Below the pieces are notes generated by a model. It worked only from the letters and a program-made list of their open reading frames with translations. It did not search any database and was not told the origin of the DNA. Positions 15,647-24,986 of a stretch of 38,800 bases of DNA are shown here, piece by piece. The position numbers were made by a program, and so were the translations under genes. The first letter of the stretch is position 1; every line of letters starts with the position of its first letter. Origin of the DNA: Tepidimonas aquatica (GTDB lineage Bacteria > Pseudomonadota > Gammaproteobacteria > Burkholderiales > Burkholderiaceae_C); NCBI RefSeq assembly GCF_007556585.1, contig NZ_VJNA01000024.1, positions 1 through 38,800 of the forward strand, read 5' to 3'.

Positions 15647-16405
15647 ATGCAATGGGACTGGCAGGTGTTCTGCGAGGACACCATCACGCGTGAGGTGCAG
15701 CCACGCTGCTTCGGGCAGGGGGGCGACATCACGTACCTGGACTGGATGCTGTCGGCCTGGGGCTGGACAGTGTCGGTGTCGTTGTTGGCGCTGTTGCTGG
15801 CGCTGCTGGTGGGCTCGGTGGTGGGCACGCTGCGCACGCTGCCCGGCGCGCCGTGGTTGGTGCGGCTGGGCAACGCGTGGGTGGAGCTGTTTCGCAACAT
15901 CCCGCTGCTGGTGCAAATCTTTCTTTGGTACCACGTGATCCCGGCGTTGGTGCCACCGCTCAAAGGCGTGCCCGGGTTTGTGCTGGTGGTGGTGGCGTTG
16001 GGCCTGTTCACCTCGGCGCGCATCGCCGAGCAGGTCAAGTCCGGCATCCAGTCGCTGCCGCGCGGGCAGCGCAACGCGGCGCTGGCGCTGGGCCTGACGC
16101 AGGCGCAAGCCTACCGCTACGTGCTGCTGCCGATGGCGTTTCGCATCATCATCCCGCCGCTGACCAGCGAGGCGATGAACGTGTTCAAAAACTCGTCGGT
16201 GGCGTTTGCCGTGTCGGTGACGGAGCTGACGATGTTCGCCATGCAGGCGCAGGAAGAAACCGCACGCGGCATCGAGATCTACCTGGCCGTCACCGGCCTC
16301 TATGTGGTGTCGGCGTTTGCGATCAACCGGCTGATGGCCTTCATCGAGCGGCGTGTGCGGGTGCCGGGCTTCATTGCGGCCGGTGGTGCGGCAGGGGGGC
16401 ACTGA
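15647..16405 (+). CDS. gltJ: Glutamate/aspartate ABC transporter permease
   Basis: Inner-membrane subunit of 252 aa of the HisM/GltJ type, pairing with GltK. The long N-terminal segment before helix 1 (MQWDWQVFCEDTITREVQPR) is typical of GltJ as opposed to GltK. The EAA loop that docks on the ATPase is seen at EQVKSGIQSLPRGQRNAALALGLTQ. ATG 15647 with CGGAG about 10 nt upstream is preferred over the GTG at 15623, which lies inside the terminator's T-tract. gltK starts 2 nt after its stop, implying translational coupling. Confidence 0.93.
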   Translation: MQWDWQVFCEDTITREVQPRCFGQGGDITYLDWMLSAWGWTVSVSLLALLLALLVGSVVGTLRTLPGAPWLVRLGNAWVELFRNIPLLVQIFLWYHVIPALVPPLKGVPGFVLVVVALGLFTSARIAEQVKSGIQSLPRGQRNAALALGLTQAQAYRYVLLPMAFRIIIPPLTSEAMNVFKNSSVAFAVSVTELTMFAMQAQEETARGIEIYLAVTGLYVVSAFAINRLMAFIERRVRVPGFIAAGGAAGGH

Positions 16406-16407
16406 CG

Positions 16408-17079
16408 ATGTTGGACAACCTCGACTGGTCGTTTTACCGCTGGGACGTCATCGGGCCCTTTGTGGCCAAAGGCTTGCAGTTCAGCGTCATGCTCACCGTG
16501 GTGGCCACGCTGGGCGGCATCGCTTTGGGCACGCTGCTGGCGTTGATGCGGCTGTCCGGGCGGCCCTGGCTGGTGTGGCCCGCCACCGTCTATGTCAACG
16601 GCATGCGCAGCATCCCGCTGGTGATGGTGATCCTGTGGTTCTTTTTGTTGGTGCCGCTGATCATCGGCCGGCCCATCGGCGCGGAGCTGTCGGCGGCGAT
16701 CACTTTCATCGCGTTCGAGGCGGCGTACTTCAGCGAAATCGTGCGTGCCGGCATACAGTCCATCCCGCGCGGGCAGGTGTACGCGGGCCTGGCGCTGGGG
16801 CTGACCTACGGGCAAAACATGCGCTACGTGATCCTGCCGCAGGCGTTTCGCAACATGTTGCCGGTGTTTCTGACGCAGACCATCATCCTGTTTCAGGACA
16901 CCTCGCTGGTGTACGCCATCGGCGCGTACGACCTGCTCAAGGGCTTTGAGGTGGCGGGCAAAAACCACGGCCGCCCGATCGAGGCCTACCTGGCCGCCGC
17001 CGTCGTTTATTTCGTCATTTGTTACAGCCTGTCGGCGCTGGTCAAGCGGTTGCATGCGCGCATCGCCATCATCCGCTGA
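16408..17079 (+). CDS. gltK: Glutamate/aspartate ABC transporter permease
   Basis: Second membrane subunit, 223 aa, about five helices. The EAA loop reads [25 protein letters not shown]. The motif [16 protein letters not shown] is typical of the GltK/GlnP permeases. AGGGGGG at the end of gltJ serves as ribosome site. Followed by gltL after 41 nt. Confidence 0.93.
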   Translation: MLDNLDWSFYRWDVIGPFVAKGLQFSVMLTVVATLGGIALGTLLALMRLSGRPWLVWPATVYVNGMRSIPLVMVILWFFLLVPLIIGRPIGAELSAAITFIAFEAAYFSEIVRAGIQSIPRGQVYAGLALGLTYGQNMRYVILPQAFRNMLPVFLTQTIILFQDTSLVYAIGAYDLLKGFEVAGKNHGRPIEAYLAAAVVYFVICYSLSALVKRLHARIAIIR

Positions 17080-17120
17080 CCCTGGCGCAGCGTTTTGACC
17101 GAACACCCAAGGATGTCGTG

Positions 17121-17870
17121 ATGGAACGACCGATGATCGAACTCAACAACGTGTCCAAGTGGTACGGGCCGGTGCAGGTGCTCCACGACTGCTCCACCCG
17201 TGTGCGCAAGGGCGAGGTGGTGGTGGTGTGCGGGCCGTCGGGCTCGGGCAAGTCCACGCTGATCAAAACCATCAACGCGCTGGAGCCGATCCAGCAGGGC
17301 GAAATTTGGGTCAATGGCGAGCCGGTGCACGATCCGCGCACCAACCTGCCCAAGCTGCGCGCGCGCGTGGGCATGGTGTTCCAGCACTTCGAGCTGTTTC
17401 CGCACCTGACGGTGACCGAAAACCTGACGCTGGCGCAGGTCAAGGTGCTGGGGCGCAACCCCACCGACGCGCAAAAGCACAGCCTCAAATACCTGGAGCG
17501 CGTCGGCCTGCTGGCGCACAAAGACAAGTACCCGGGCCAGCTGTCGGGCGGTCAGCAGCAGCGCGTGGCCATCGCGCGCGCGCTGGCCATGGACCCGATC
17601 GTGATGCTGTTCGACGAACCAACCTCGGCACTGGACCCCGAGATGGTGGGTGAGGTGCTCGACGTCATGGTCAGTCTGGCGCAGGAGGGCATGACGATGA
17701 TGTGCGTCACGCACGAAATGGGCTTTGCGCGCAAGGTCAGCGACCGCGTCATCTTCATGGACGTGGGCGGCAAGATCCTGGAGGACTGCACGAAGGACGA
17801 GTTTTTCGGCAACCCCGAGGCGCGCCAGCCGCGCACGAAGGACTTCCTCAACAAGATCCTGTCGCACTGA
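17121..17870 (+). CDS. gltL: Glutamate/aspartate ABC transporter ATPase
   Basis: Cytoplasmic ATPase of 249 aa energising GltJK. Walker [11 protein letters not shown]-loop [13 protein letters not shown], signature [15 protein letters not shown], Walker [15 protein letters not shown] and switch His VTHEMGFA are all intact. The [20 protein letters not shown] opening is standard for polar amino acid transporters. ATG 17121 has AAGGA about 8 nt upstream; ATG 17133 is an alternative. Last gene of the operon. Confidence 0.94.
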   Translation: MERPMIELNNVSKWYGPVQVLHDCSTRVRKGEVVVVCGPSGSGKSTLIKTINALEPIQQGEIWVNGEPVHDPRTNLPKLRARVGMVFQHFELFPHLTVTENLTLAQVKVLGRNPTDAQKHSLKYLERVGLLAHKDKYPGQLSGGQQQRVAIARALAMDPIVMLFDEPTSALDPEMVGEVLDVMVSLAQEGMTMMCVTHEMGFARKVSDRVIFMDVGGKILEDCTKDEFFGNPEARQPRTKDFLNKILSH

Positions 17871-17871
17871 A

Positions 17872-17899
17872 GGCGTCACGCGCAGGCTGGCGTGACGCC
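17872..17899 (+). terminator. Hairpin just after gltL
   Basis: GGCGTCACGC and GCGTGACGCC form a perfect 10-bp stem with an 8-nt loop, one base after the gltL stop. No T-tract follows. Confidence 0.55.
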
Positions 17900-17932
17900 A
17901 CGCCCCCCACAGACCTCGGGGGGATGGCGGAC

Positions 17933-17961
17933 CCGGCTGGCCAGCGGCGTCGGCCAGCCGG
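17933..17961 (-). terminator. Hairpin downstream of the sulfurtransferase gene
   Basis: CCGGCTGGCC and GGCCAGCCGG form a perfect 10-bp stem with a 9-nt loop, 11 nt beyond the sulfurtransferase stop on its strand. No T-tract. Together with the gltL hairpin it insulates two convergent genes. Confidence 0.55.
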
Positions 17962-17972
17962 GGCGCCTGCCA

Positions 17973-19025
17973 TCACTGCGCCAGGGCGCTGACCAGCGGT
18001 CGTTTTTCCAGCGTCCACTGGTGCAGCGAGCCATCGTACAGCCGCGTCTGGGTGTTGCCCAGCAGCTCCGAGGCCACGAACCACGGCAGGCTCGACAAGT
18101 GGCCGCTGTTGCAATAGGTGATCAGGGGCTGCGCGGGGTCGATGCCCTGCACCTTGAACAGTTGCCGGTATTGCTCGGGCTTGAGCAATTTGACCGCGCC
18201 GCCGCTGACAAGGTGGGTGGTTTCCGGCGCCAGCCACTTGGCTCCGTCAATGTGGCCGTAGGCGTAGACGTAGTCGCGCTTGACCAAGCCGTGGTACAGC
18301 GCGGCGTCGCGGGCATCCACCACCTGCACGCCCTTGCCGGCGGCCGCGGCAACGTCGTCCGATTCGGCCAGGTAGCGCGCGCGCCGGTCGGCTTTGGCGC
18401 TCCACTGGCCAACCTTAGGTGCCGGGGCTTCGGTGCTGAAAGGGCGCCCTTCCAGCAGCCAGGCCACCATGCCGCCGTCGAGCAGGGCGACGTTGTCTTC
18501 GCCCCACACCTTGAACTGCCAGTAGGCGCGCGCGGCGTCGTTGAGTTCCGCCAGCGACTGGCCGGTCGGCACGATCACAATGGGTTTGTCGCCGTCGATG
18601 CCGGCGTCACGCACGATTTTTTCGAACGCCGGCGCATCGGGCAGCAGGTATTTGACCTTGAGGTCGCCGATGGTGCGCTCCACGCGCATGCGCTTGCTCG
18701 GCAACAAGCGCGAGCCGGGGATGTGGCCGCCGAACTCCTCGAGCTGCTTCTTGCCGTCTTTGGTGGTGACGATTTCGGGCTTGGCGGTGAACGATTTGTC
18801 GTCGCCGCGCACCTCCAGCACCTGCACGTTGTTGAGGTTGTCGGCCAGCCACTGGGTGCTGACCACGGGGCCAGGCAGCGTGGTTTGGGCCCAGGCGCTC
18901 AGCCGGGTGGTGAAGCCCGTCGCCCCCAGGCCGTGCCCGGTCAGCACGAACGTGGCCAGCAGCGTGACCCCCAGCGCCACCCCGGCCAGCCAGGGGTTCC
19001 AAAAAGGTTTGGGTGTGGTGTTCAT
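17973..19025 (-). CDS. Membrane-anchored double-rhodanese sulfurtransferase
   Basis: Rhodanese-family enzyme of 350 aa that transfers sulfane sulfur from a donor such as thiosulfate or 3-mercaptopyruvate. One N-terminal transmembrane helix (about 8-30, [19 protein letters not shown], then HGLGATG) leaves the rest in the periplasm. Two rhodanese domains follow: about 50-185 (inactive-type, [17 protein letters not shown]) and about 210-345 with the catalytic loop CNSGHLS, C305. The loop differs from the CGSGVT of cytosolic mercaptopyruvate sulfurtransferases. The anchor resembles the first helix of YeeE/YedE thiosulfate-transport proteins (GLGATG/GLGASG pattern), an inference from memory. The start at 19025 is fixed by the anchor helix. 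Confidence 0.88.
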   Translation of the reverse strand: MNTTPKPFWNPWLAGVALGVTLLATFVLTGHGLGATGFTTRLSAWAQTTLPGPVVSTQWLADNLNNVQVLEVRGDDKSFTAKPEIVTTKDGKKQLEEFGGHIPGSRLLPSKRMRVERTIGDLKVKYLLPDAPAFEKIVRDAGIDGDKPIVIVPTGQSLAELNDAARAYWQFKVWGEDNVALLDGGMVAWLLEGRPFSTEAPAPKVGQWSAKADRRARYLAESDDVAAAAGKGVQVVDARDAALYHGLVKRDYVYAYGHIDGAKWLAPETTHLVSGGAVKLLKPEQYRQLFKVQGIDPAQPLITYCNSGHLSSLPWFVASELLGNTQTRLYDGSLHQWTLEKRPLVSALAQ

Positions 19026-19051
19026 CGATACGCGCCCCGATGCAATACGGG

Positions 19052-19084
19052 GCACCGTATATGAACGGTGCGCTGCAGTTGCAA
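19052..19084 (-). promoter_or_regulatory. Sulfurtransferase promoter with overlapping operator palindrome
   Basis: On the minus strand TTGCAA (19079-19084) and TATACG (19056-19061) are spaced by 17 nt. A perfect inverted repeat GCACCGT-N6-ACGGTGC (19052-19071) lies across the -10, a placement typical of a repressor site. The regulator is not identifiable here. Confidence 0.55.
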
Positions 19085-19116
19085 TCGGGCGTGACCGCAG
19101 GCCTGCGGCCCGGTGC

Positions 19117-19122
19117 GACAAT
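19117..19122 (+). promoter_or_regulatory. GACAAT -10 box, 7 nt before the pyrC start
   Basis: GACAAT is followed by 7 nt and then the pyrC ATG at 19130, predicting a leaderless transcript. An in-frame ATG at 19121 overlaps the box. Confidence 0.5.
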
Positions 19123-19129
19123 GCGCGCC

Positions 19130-20170
19130 ATGAGCGCGCCCGACACCCTGACCCTGATCCGCCCCGACGACTGGCACACGCACCTGCGCGACGGCGCGGC
19201 GCTGGCCACCACGGTGCCGCACACCGCGGCGCAGTTTGCGCGGGCCATCGCCATGCCCAACCTCAAGCCGCCGCTGACCACCGCCGCGCAGGCCGAGGCG
19301 TACCGCCAGCGCATCCTGGCCGCGCGGCCACCCGGCGCGGCGTTCGAGCCGCTGATGACGCTGTACCTGACCGGCAACCTGCCGCCCGACGAAATCGAGC
19401 GCGCGTGGGCCGCGGGCGTCGTTGCCGTCAAGCTGTACCCGGCCGGGGCCACCACCAACAGCGACGCCGGCGTGACCGACCTGCGCAAAACCCACCGCAC
19501 GCTGGAAGCGATGCAGCGCCACGGCCTGCTGCTGTTGGTGCACGGCGAGGTGACCGACCCCGACATCGACGTCTTTGACCGCGAGGCGGTGTTCATCGAG
19601 CGGGTGCTGGAGCCGTTGCGGCGCGACTTCCCGGCACTGAAGGTGGTGCTGGAGCACATCACCACCCGTGACGCCGCCCAGTACGTGGCCGAGGCCGGCC
19701 CTAACTTGGCTGCCACCATCACCGCGCACCACCTGCTGTACAACCGCAACGCCATCTTCAGCGGGGGGCTGCAGCCGCACTACTACTGTTTGCCGGTGCT
19801 CAAGCGCGAGGAACACCGCCGCGCGCTGGTGGCCGCAGCCACCAGCGGCAGCGCCAAGTTTTTCCTCGGCACCGACAGCGCCCCGCACCCCGCGCACCTG
19901 AAGGAATGCGCCGGCGCCTGCGCTGGCTGCTACACCGCGCCAGCGGCGCTGGAGCTGTACGCCGAAGCGTTCGAAGCCGCTGGCGCGCTGGACAAGCTCG
20001 AAGGTTTTGCCAGCCTGCACGGCCCGGCGTTTTACGGGCTGCCGGTCAACACCACCCGCGTGACGCTGCGGCGCCAAGACTGGACACTGCCCGACAGCTA
20101 CCCGCTGGGCGAGGCCATCGTCAAGCCGCTGCGCGCCGGGCAAACCCTGCGCTGGCGGCTGCAGGCGTAA
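19130..20170 (+). CDS. pyrC: Dihydroorotase
   Basis: Zinc enzyme of pyrimidine synthesis that cyclises carbamoyl-aspartate to dihydroorotate. The 346-aa length matches class II (PyrC-type) enzymes. Metal site: H16 and H18 in [10 protein letters not shown], the carboxylated Lys in [18 protein letters not shown], His in LVHGEVTD and in LEHITT, and Asp in [10 protein letters not shown]. The substrate loop [12 protein letters not shown] is intact. ATG 19130 has no Shine-Dalgarno but fits a leaderless start 7 nt after GACAAT. Confidence 0.96.
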   Translation: MSAPDTLTLIRPDDWHTHLRDGAALATTVPHTAAQFARAIAMPNLKPPLTTAAQAEAYRQRILAARPPGAAFEPLMTLYLTGNLPPDEIERAWAAGVVAVKLYPAGATTNSDAGVTDLRKTHRTLEAMQRHGLLLLVHGEVTDPDIDVFDREAVFIERVLEPLRRDFPALKVVLEHITTRDAAQYVAEAGPNLAATITAHHLLYNRNAIFSGGLQPHYYCLPVLKREEHRRALVAAATSGSAKFFLGTDSAPHPAHLKECAGACAGCYTAPAALELYAEAFEAAGALDKLEGFASLHGPAFYGLPVNTTRVTLRRQDWTLPDSYPLGEAIVKPLRAGQTLRWRLQA

Positions 20171-20223
20171 GTGTGGACGGTGGCGGGGCCGACGTGCTGC
20201 CACCACGGTGAAAGGAGCGGTCG

Positions 20224-21084
20224 ATGCGCATCCTGACTTGGAACGTGCAATGGTTTCGCGGCATCGACGGCCGTGTCGACGTGGCGCGTGTGCTGCACCA
20301 TGCGCTGCAGTGGGGGGAGCAGCCGCATCTGATTGGCTTGCAAGAGGTGGCGCAACACTGCGCGGGTCTGGACGGTGCCGGCTGTGCCGACCAGGTGGCG
20401 CAGGTGCGCGCCTGCCTGCCTGGCTACGAGGTGTTTTACGCGCCGGCGGTGGACGACTGGCGCCCCGGGCTGGCGCAGCGGCAGCGCTTTGGCAACCTGA
20501 TCGCGACGCGCTTGCCGGTGCTGCGGGTGCACCCGCAGCCGCTGCCGTACCCAGCCGACCCGGCGGTGCCGTCGATGCCGCGCGTGCTGGCCGCGTTGAC
20601 GGTGCTGGCCCCTTGGGGGGCGCTGCGCGTGGGCTGCACGCACCTGGCGTACTACAGCGCCCGGCAGCGCCTGGCGCAGGCGCAGGCCCTGGTGGCGTGG
20701 CAGCAGGAGGCGGCGCAGGTGGCCAACGCGCCCCCCGCTGCGGGCGACGAGCCGCCCGACCAGCCGTTCCAGTCCCGCTCCCATGCCGTCGACGCGGTGT
20801 TGATGGGCGACTTCAACGCCCCGCCGCACGACGCCGCTTACCGCGCGCTGGTGGAGGGCACCTCACCCGTGTGGTGGGACGCGTGGGTGGCGGCCAACCC
20901 GGGGCGGCCACAGCCGCCCACCTTCCGGGTGCACGAGGCCGGCACCACCCCTGTGCTGTGCGATTACGTTTTCGTTACGGCGGGGCTGCGCGCGTGGGTG
21001 CGTCGGGTGGTGGTGGACGAAGACACCACGCTGTCCGACCACCAGCCGATACTTATGGAACTTGCGCCGCCCAACCCGATCTGA
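20224..21084 (+). CDS. Endonuclease/exonuclease/phosphatase-family protein
   Basis: Protein of 286 aa with the DNase I-like fold and all catalytic motifs: WNVQWF, LIGLQEV (metal Glu), [17 protein letters not shown], the MGDFNAPP block, CDYVFVT and LSDHQPI (catalytic Asp-His). The family covers exonuclease III-like nucleases and phosphodiesterases or phosphatases acting on lipids and nucleotides, so the substrate is open. No signal peptide. The start is fixed by a near-perfect AAAGGAG 7 nt upstream at 20211-20217. A 53-nt gap follows pyrC. Confidence 0.9.
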   Translation: MRILTWNVQWFRGIDGRVDVARVLHHALQWGEQPHLIGLQEVAQHCAGLDGAGCADQVAQVRACLPGYEVFYAPAVDDWRPGLAQRQRFGNLIATRLPVLRVHPQPLPYPADPAVPSMPRVLAALTVLAPWGALRVGCTHLAYYSARQRLAQAQALVAWQQEAAQVANAPPAAGDEPPDQPFQSRSHAVDAVLMGDFNAPPHDAAYRALVEGTSPVWWDAWVAANPGRPQPPTFRVHEAGTTPVLCDYVFVTAGLRAWVRRVVVDEDTTLSDHQPILMELAPPNPI

Positions 21085-21132
21085 CGCCAGTGGCGCCCGG
21101 CGATGCTGGGCGTGGCCCGGTGCGCCGGCCCC

Positions 21133-21161
21133 CTTGCACCAAGGCCCGTGCGTCCCCATTT
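21133..21161 (+). promoter_or_regulatory. Sigma-32-like heat-shock promoter of htpX
   Basis: CTTGCAC (21133-21139), 14 nt, then CCCCATTT (21154-21161) closely fits the sigma-32 consensus CTTGAAA-N13 to 15-CCCCATNT. It lies 45 nt upstream of the htpX ATG. E. coli htpX is known to be heat-shock induced. Confidence 0.65.
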
Positions 21162-21206
21162 AAGCTAGGCCATCGATCCAACGTATCCACCCTCGACGGA
21201 GTTCCG

Positions 21207-22076
21207 ATGAAACGTATCCTGTTGCTGGTTCTGACCAACCTCGCCGTGATGGCGGTGTTGTTGATCACCACCCGCATCCTGGGGGTGGATCGCTTCCTGA
21301 CCGCCAACGGCCTCGACACCACGGCGCTGGCGGCGTTTTCGCTGATCATCGGCTTTGGCGGCGCATTCATCTCGCTGCTGATGAGCAAGCCCATGGCCAA
21401 GTGGAGCACCGGCATGGTCATCATCGACCAGCCGCGCACGCCCGATGAAGCCTGGCTGCTGGCCACCGTGCGCAAGTTAGCCGACCGAGCCGGCATCGGC
21501 ATGCCCGAAGTCGGCATTTACGAAGGTGAACCCAACGCCTTTGCCACCGGTGCGTTCAAAAACGACGCCCTGGTGGGGGTCTCGACAGGCCTGTTGGCCA
21601 ACATGACGCGCGAGGAAGTCGAAGCGGTGCTGGCGCACGAAGTGGCACACATCGCCAACGGCGACATGGTGACGATGACCCTGATCCAGGGCGTCATGAA
21701 CACCTTCGTCGTGTTCCTCAGCCGTGTCATCGGCTACGTGGTCGACAGCTTCTTGCGCCGCGGCGACAGCGAACAGTCCGGCCCCGGCATCGGCTACATG
21801 GTCACCAGCATCGTGATGGAAGTGGTGCTGGGCTTTTTGGCCGCCATCATCGTGGCGTGGTTCAGCCGCCAGCGCGAATTCCGCGCCGACGCTGGCGCGG
21901 CCATGCTGATGGGCCGCAAGCAGCCGATGATCAACGCGCTGGCCCGCTTGGGCGGCTTGGAGCCGGGCGCGCTGCCGCAGGGCATGCAGGCGCTGGGCAT
22001 CACCGGTAACCTGGGCAAGCTGTTCGCCACCCACCCGCCGATCGAAGAGCGCATCGCCGCGTTGCAGGCGCTGTGA
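21207..22076 (+). CDS. htpX: Heat-shock membrane protease HtpX
   Basis: Inner-membrane zinc metalloprotease of the M48B family that degrades misfolded membrane proteins. It has 289 aa, the usual length. Two N-terminal helices (about 5-25 and 35-55) precede the catalytic site HEVAH at 144-148. Further membrane segments follow, then the third zinc ligand in [17 protein letters not shown]. The C-terminus [14 protein letters not shown] is family-typical. ATG 21207 has CGGAG about 8 nt upstream and [14 protein letters not shown] fits the family start. A sigma-32-like promoter precedes it. Confidence 0.95.
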   Translation: MKRILLLVLTNLAVMAVLLITTRILGVDRFLTANGLDTTALAAFSLIIGFGGAFISLLMSKPMAKWSTGMVIIDQPRTPDEAWLLATVRKLADRAGIGMPEVGIYEGEPNAFATGAFKNDALVGVSTGLLANMTREEVEAVLAHEVAHIANGDMVTMTLIQGVMNTFVVFLSRVIGYVVDSFLRRGDSEQSGPGIGYMVTSIVMEVVLGFLAAIIVAWFSRQREFRADAGAAMLMGRKQPMINALARLGGLEPGALPQGMQALGITGNLGKLFATHPPIEERIAALQAL

Positions 22077-22321
22077 GACAGGTAGACGATGCGCTGGCCT
22101 ATCTGCGCTACCTTGCGTCGATTGCGCATTTGCAGGACATTCACTACCGTTGGCGTCCTTACCTCCGTGATGCAGATGACGATATGGTGTTGGAGTGCGC
22201 GGTGGCCTCAGCCAGCCGGTACATCGTGACCCACAACACCGCCGATTTTCGTGGAGCCGAGCGGTTGGGTGTGAAGGCCATCACACCAGCCGAGTTTTGG
22301 GCCTTGTGCCAGGGAACATGA
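22073..22321 (+). pseudogene. C-terminal remnant of a PIN-domain toxin
   Basis: An 82-aa frame from GTG 22073, overlapping the htpX stop, reads as the C-terminal 60% of a PIN-family ribonuclease toxin: WRPYLRDADDDMVLECAVASASRYIVTHNTADFRGAERLGVKAITPAEF. The PIN acidic residues in DDDMVLE and the Asp in THNTADF are present. The first third of the domain, with the essential LDTN-type Asp, is missing, as though htpX replaced it. Such toxins are normally about 130-145 aa. An RHH antitoxin follows after 3 nt. A truncated but translated protein cannot be excluded; toxicity is unlikely. Confidence 0.75.
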
Positions 22322-22324
22322 ACG

Positions 22325-22570
22325 ATGGGTGCGGTCACGGTGCGTTTGCCTGCGGCGGTGCACGCTAAAGTCAGTGAGTTGGCCTCGCGCGAAGGCATCT
22401 CGATCGATCAATTCGTCGCCAGCGCCGTCGCTGAGAAAATGGCGTGCGTGTTGACGTTGGATTTTTTGCGGCACGAAGCGGCGCATGGGCGGCGCGCCGA
22501 TTTTGAGCGCTACCTGGACGCAGTCCCTGACGAGCCGCCAGCGCAGCCTGATCGGTTGCCAGGATCGTGA
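22325..22570 (+). CDS. RHH-type antitoxin (HicB/CopG-like)
   Basis: Small protein of 81 aa. VTVRLPAAVHAKVSELASREG, then SIDQFVASAVAEKM is a ribbon-helix-helix DNA-binding domain. The acidic C-terminal half would be the toxin-binding tail. The ATG at 22325 has AGGGAA about 9 nt upstream. It follows the PIN remnant by 3 nt, the common order for PIN/RHH pairs of this type. With its toxin broken it may be an orphan antitoxin. It converges on the flavoprotein gene. Confidence 0.8.
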   Translation: MGAVTVRLPAAVHAKVSELASREGISIDQFVASAVAEKMACVLTLDFLRHEAAHGRRADFERYLDAVPDEPPAQPDRLPGS

Positions 22571-22578
22571 GCGCCGTC

Positions 22579-24441
22579 TCACCCGTACGCCAGCGCGCTG
22601 CGCGGGATGCGGTCGGGTGGCGGGGGGGCGACGCCCAGCAGGAGGCAGCCCAAGGCCTCGGCGACGCGGATGCCATCTACGGCCGCCGACAAAATGCCGC
22701 CGGCGTAGCCCGCGCCTTCGCCGGCGGGGTACAGCCCGGCGGTGTTGGGGCTTTGGTGGTCGACGCCACGCGCCACCCGCAGCGGTGACGAGGTGCGCGT
22801 CTCGACGCCGGTGAGCACGGCGTCGGGCAGGTCAAAGCCCGGCAGTTGGCGCGCCAACGCCGGGATAGCCTCGCGCATCGCTTGCACGGCCCATGGTGGC
22901 AGCACGGCCGCCAGGTCGGCGGGCGTCACACCCGGCTTGTACGATGGCTGCACGTCGCCCAGCGTGGCGCTGGCGCGGTCCAGCACAAAATCCTGCACCC
23001 GCTGCACTGGGGCGTTGTAGTTGCGCCCGCCGGCGACAAAGGCTGCGCTTTCCAACTGTCGTTGCAGCACCACGCCTGCCAGTGGGTGGACCGCGCCCTG
23101 CGCGGCCAGCGCCGCGGCTTGGTGCGCGTAGCGTGCGCCGGCCTCGCCGCCGAAGGCGGCGACCCAAGCGGCACGACCAATGTCGCCGCAGTCGGCCGGC
23201 TGCAACCCCACCACCAACCCGGCGTTGGCGTTGCGCTCGGCACGGGAATACTGGCTCATGCCGTTGGTGACCACCCGCTCGGGCTCGCTGGTGGCCGCCA
23301 CGACGGTGCCGCCCGGGCACATGCAAAAGCTATACACGCCGCGACCGTTGCCCGCATGGTGCACCAGTTTGTACGCGGCGGCGCCCAGCAACGGGTGACC
23401 CGCGTGGCGCCCCCAGCGTGCGCGGTCGATCAGGCTTTGCGGATGTTCGATGCGCACCCCCACCGAAAACGGCTTGGCCTCCATCGCCACACCGGCGGCG
23501 TGCAAGGCCTCGAAGGTATCGCGCGCGCTGTGGCCCAGCGCCAGCACCACGTGGGTGGCGGGCAGCTCGTGCACCTGGTCGCTGGACAGGTCGCGCACCC
23601 GCAGCGCGCGCAGCCGCCGCCGGCCGTCGGCGTTCTCGTGCAGCAGCAGCGCCTCGACGCGCTGTTCGAAGCGCACCTCGCCCCCCAGCGCCTCGATGCG
23701 TGCGCGCAAGCCCTGCACCACCTTGACCAGCTTGAAGGTGCCGATGTGCGGGTGGGCTTCGTACAGGATCTCGGGCGGGGCGCCCGCCGCCACGAAGGCC
23801 TGCAGCACCCGCCGCCCAAGGTGACGCGGGTCCTTGACCTGGCTGTACAGCTTGCCATCGGAAAACAACCCCGCGCCGCCTTCGCCAAACTGCACGTTGG
23901 ACTCGGGGTTGAGCACGCGCCGCCGCCACAGCCCCCAGGTGTCCTGCGTGCGGCGCCGCACCGGGCGGCCGCGCTCCAGCACAATGGGGCGCAGCCCCAT
24001 TTCGGCCAACGTCAGCGCGGCAAAGATGCCGCACGGCCCAAAGCCCACCACCACCGGCCGCACGGGACTGCGTTCGGCCCATCCGGCCGGGGCGACGGCC
24101 GGGGGTCGCCAGGTCATGTCGGGCGTGGGCTGCACGTGCGGGAGGCCGCGCAGGCGTTGCAGCGCGGCGGCTTCCTGCGCGGGGTCGGCCAGCGCCACGT
24201 CCACGATGTACACGGCGCGCACCTGGGCGCCACGGGCATCGAAGGCGCGCTTGTGTACGTGCAGCGTGGCGATGGCGTCGCCGGCTACCCCCAGGGTCTG
24301 GGCAGCCAGCTCGCGCAGCGCCGCTTCGGGGTGCGGGGGTGGCGCACGGTCGGCGTCGGTTTCGGACGGTGCGTCAGCAGGGCGGCGCTCGGGCACCGGC
24401 AGCGCGTCCAAGGGCAGCTTCAGTTCGGCAATGCGGATCAT
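22579..24441 (-). CDS. COG2509-like FAD-dependent oxidoreductase
   Basis: Large flavoprotein of 620 aa of unknown physiological role. An N-terminal extension of about 125 residues precedes the FAD-binding Rossmann motif VVVGFGPCGIFAAL (GxGxxG at 133-138). Other conserved blocks are NPESNVQFGEGGAGLFSDGKL, VLALGHSARDTFEAL, YSFCMCPGGTVV, NGMSQYSRAERNAN, and a C-terminal flavin motif GLYPAGEGAGYAGGILSAAVDGI. This fits the uncharacterised FAD-dependent dehydrogenase group COG2509. The ATG at 24441 has AGAGGA about 8 nt upstream. It diverges from the RNase P RNA gene. Confidence 0.88.
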   Translation of the reverse strand: MIRIAELKLPLDALPVPERRPADAPSETDADRAPPPHPEAALRELAAQTLGVAGDAIATLHVHKRAFDARGAQVRAVYIVDVALADPAQEAAALQRLRGLPHVQPTPDMTWRPPAVAPAGWAERSPVRPVVVGFGPCGIFAALTLAEMGLRPIVLERGRPVRRRTQDTWGLWRRRVLNPESNVQFGEGGAGLFSDGKLYSQVKDPRHLGRRVLQAFVAAGAPPEILYEAHPHIGTFKLVKVVQGLRARIEALGGEVRFEQRVEALLLHENADGRRRLRALRVRDLSSDQVHELPATHVVLALGHSARDTFEALHAAGVAMEAKPFSVGVRIEHPQSLIDRARWGRHAGHPLLGAAAYKLVHHAGNGRGVYSFCMCPGGTVVAATSEPERVVTNGMSQYSRAERNANAGLVVGLQPADCGDIGRAAWVAAFGGEAGARYAHQAAALAAQGAVHPLAGVVLQRQLESAAFVAGGRNYNAPVQRVQDFVLDRASATLGDVQPSYKPGVTPADLAAVLPPWAVQAMREAIPALARQLPGFDLPDAVLTGVETRTSSPLRVARGVDHQSPNTAGLYPAGEGAGYAGGILSAAVDGIRVAEALGCLLLGVAPPPPDRIPRSALAYG

Positions 24442-24565
24442 CGTGGGTCCTCTGGGCCCGTGGTCATCGGGCAGCTCAGGGTGGATCAGGCGCGCATCTT
24501 ACGTGCTGTGGCAGCCGGCCGTGGTGCGCGCCGTTGGGTGGCTGGCAGCTTGGGCGGGCTTGGGT

Positions 24566-24571
24566 GATAAT
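24566..24571 (+). promoter_or_regulatory. Probable rnpB -10 box (GATAAT)
   Basis: GATAAT lies 7 nt before the inferred 5' end of RNase P RNA. No good -35 is seen. Confidence 0.5.
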
Positions 24572-24578
24572 GTCGACG

Positions 24579-24914
24579 TGAAGCCCGCCAGACCGCCGCT
24601 GGCGCACCAGCCCGCAAGGGCGCGCTGGAGGAACGTCCGGACTGCACAGGGCAGCGTAGGAGGTAACGCCTCTCCACCGCGAGGTGAGGATTAGAGCCAC
24701 AGAGACGAGCCGGTTCAGACCGGGGTGAAACGCGGCAATCTCTACGCGCAGCAACACCAAGTAGGCCAGCCTGGGGGCAACCTCTGCCTGTGGCCCGCAG
24801 GCCGCGCTGGCGGGTAGGTGGCATCGAGCCGCTCGGGTGACCGGCGGCCCAGAGGAATGGCGGTCACGCGGGGCTTGCCCCGCGCACAGAATCCGGCGTA
24901 CCGGCGGGCTTCAC
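24579..24914 (+). ncRNA. rnpB: RNase P RNA, bacterial type A
   Basis: Catalytic RNA that removes tRNA 5' leaders. Ends are set by pairing of GAAGCCCGCC (24580-24589) with GGCGGGCTTC (24903-24912), the P1 helix. The conserved core is present: GAGGAACGTCCGGACTGCAC near 24629, AGGAGGTAACG, the GATTAGAGCCACAGAGACGA region, GGGTGAAACG, and CCCAGAGGAATGGCGG, then ACAGAA before the 3' strand of P1. Length about 336 nt is normal for betaproteobacteria. No T-tract terminator follows. Confidence 0.96.
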
Positions 24915-24986
24915 ACCTCTATCACGCCCAACCAGTGGCGGTGGCCCGCATCTGGAAGCGGGGTGCGCCGAAGCGTGAACGGCATA

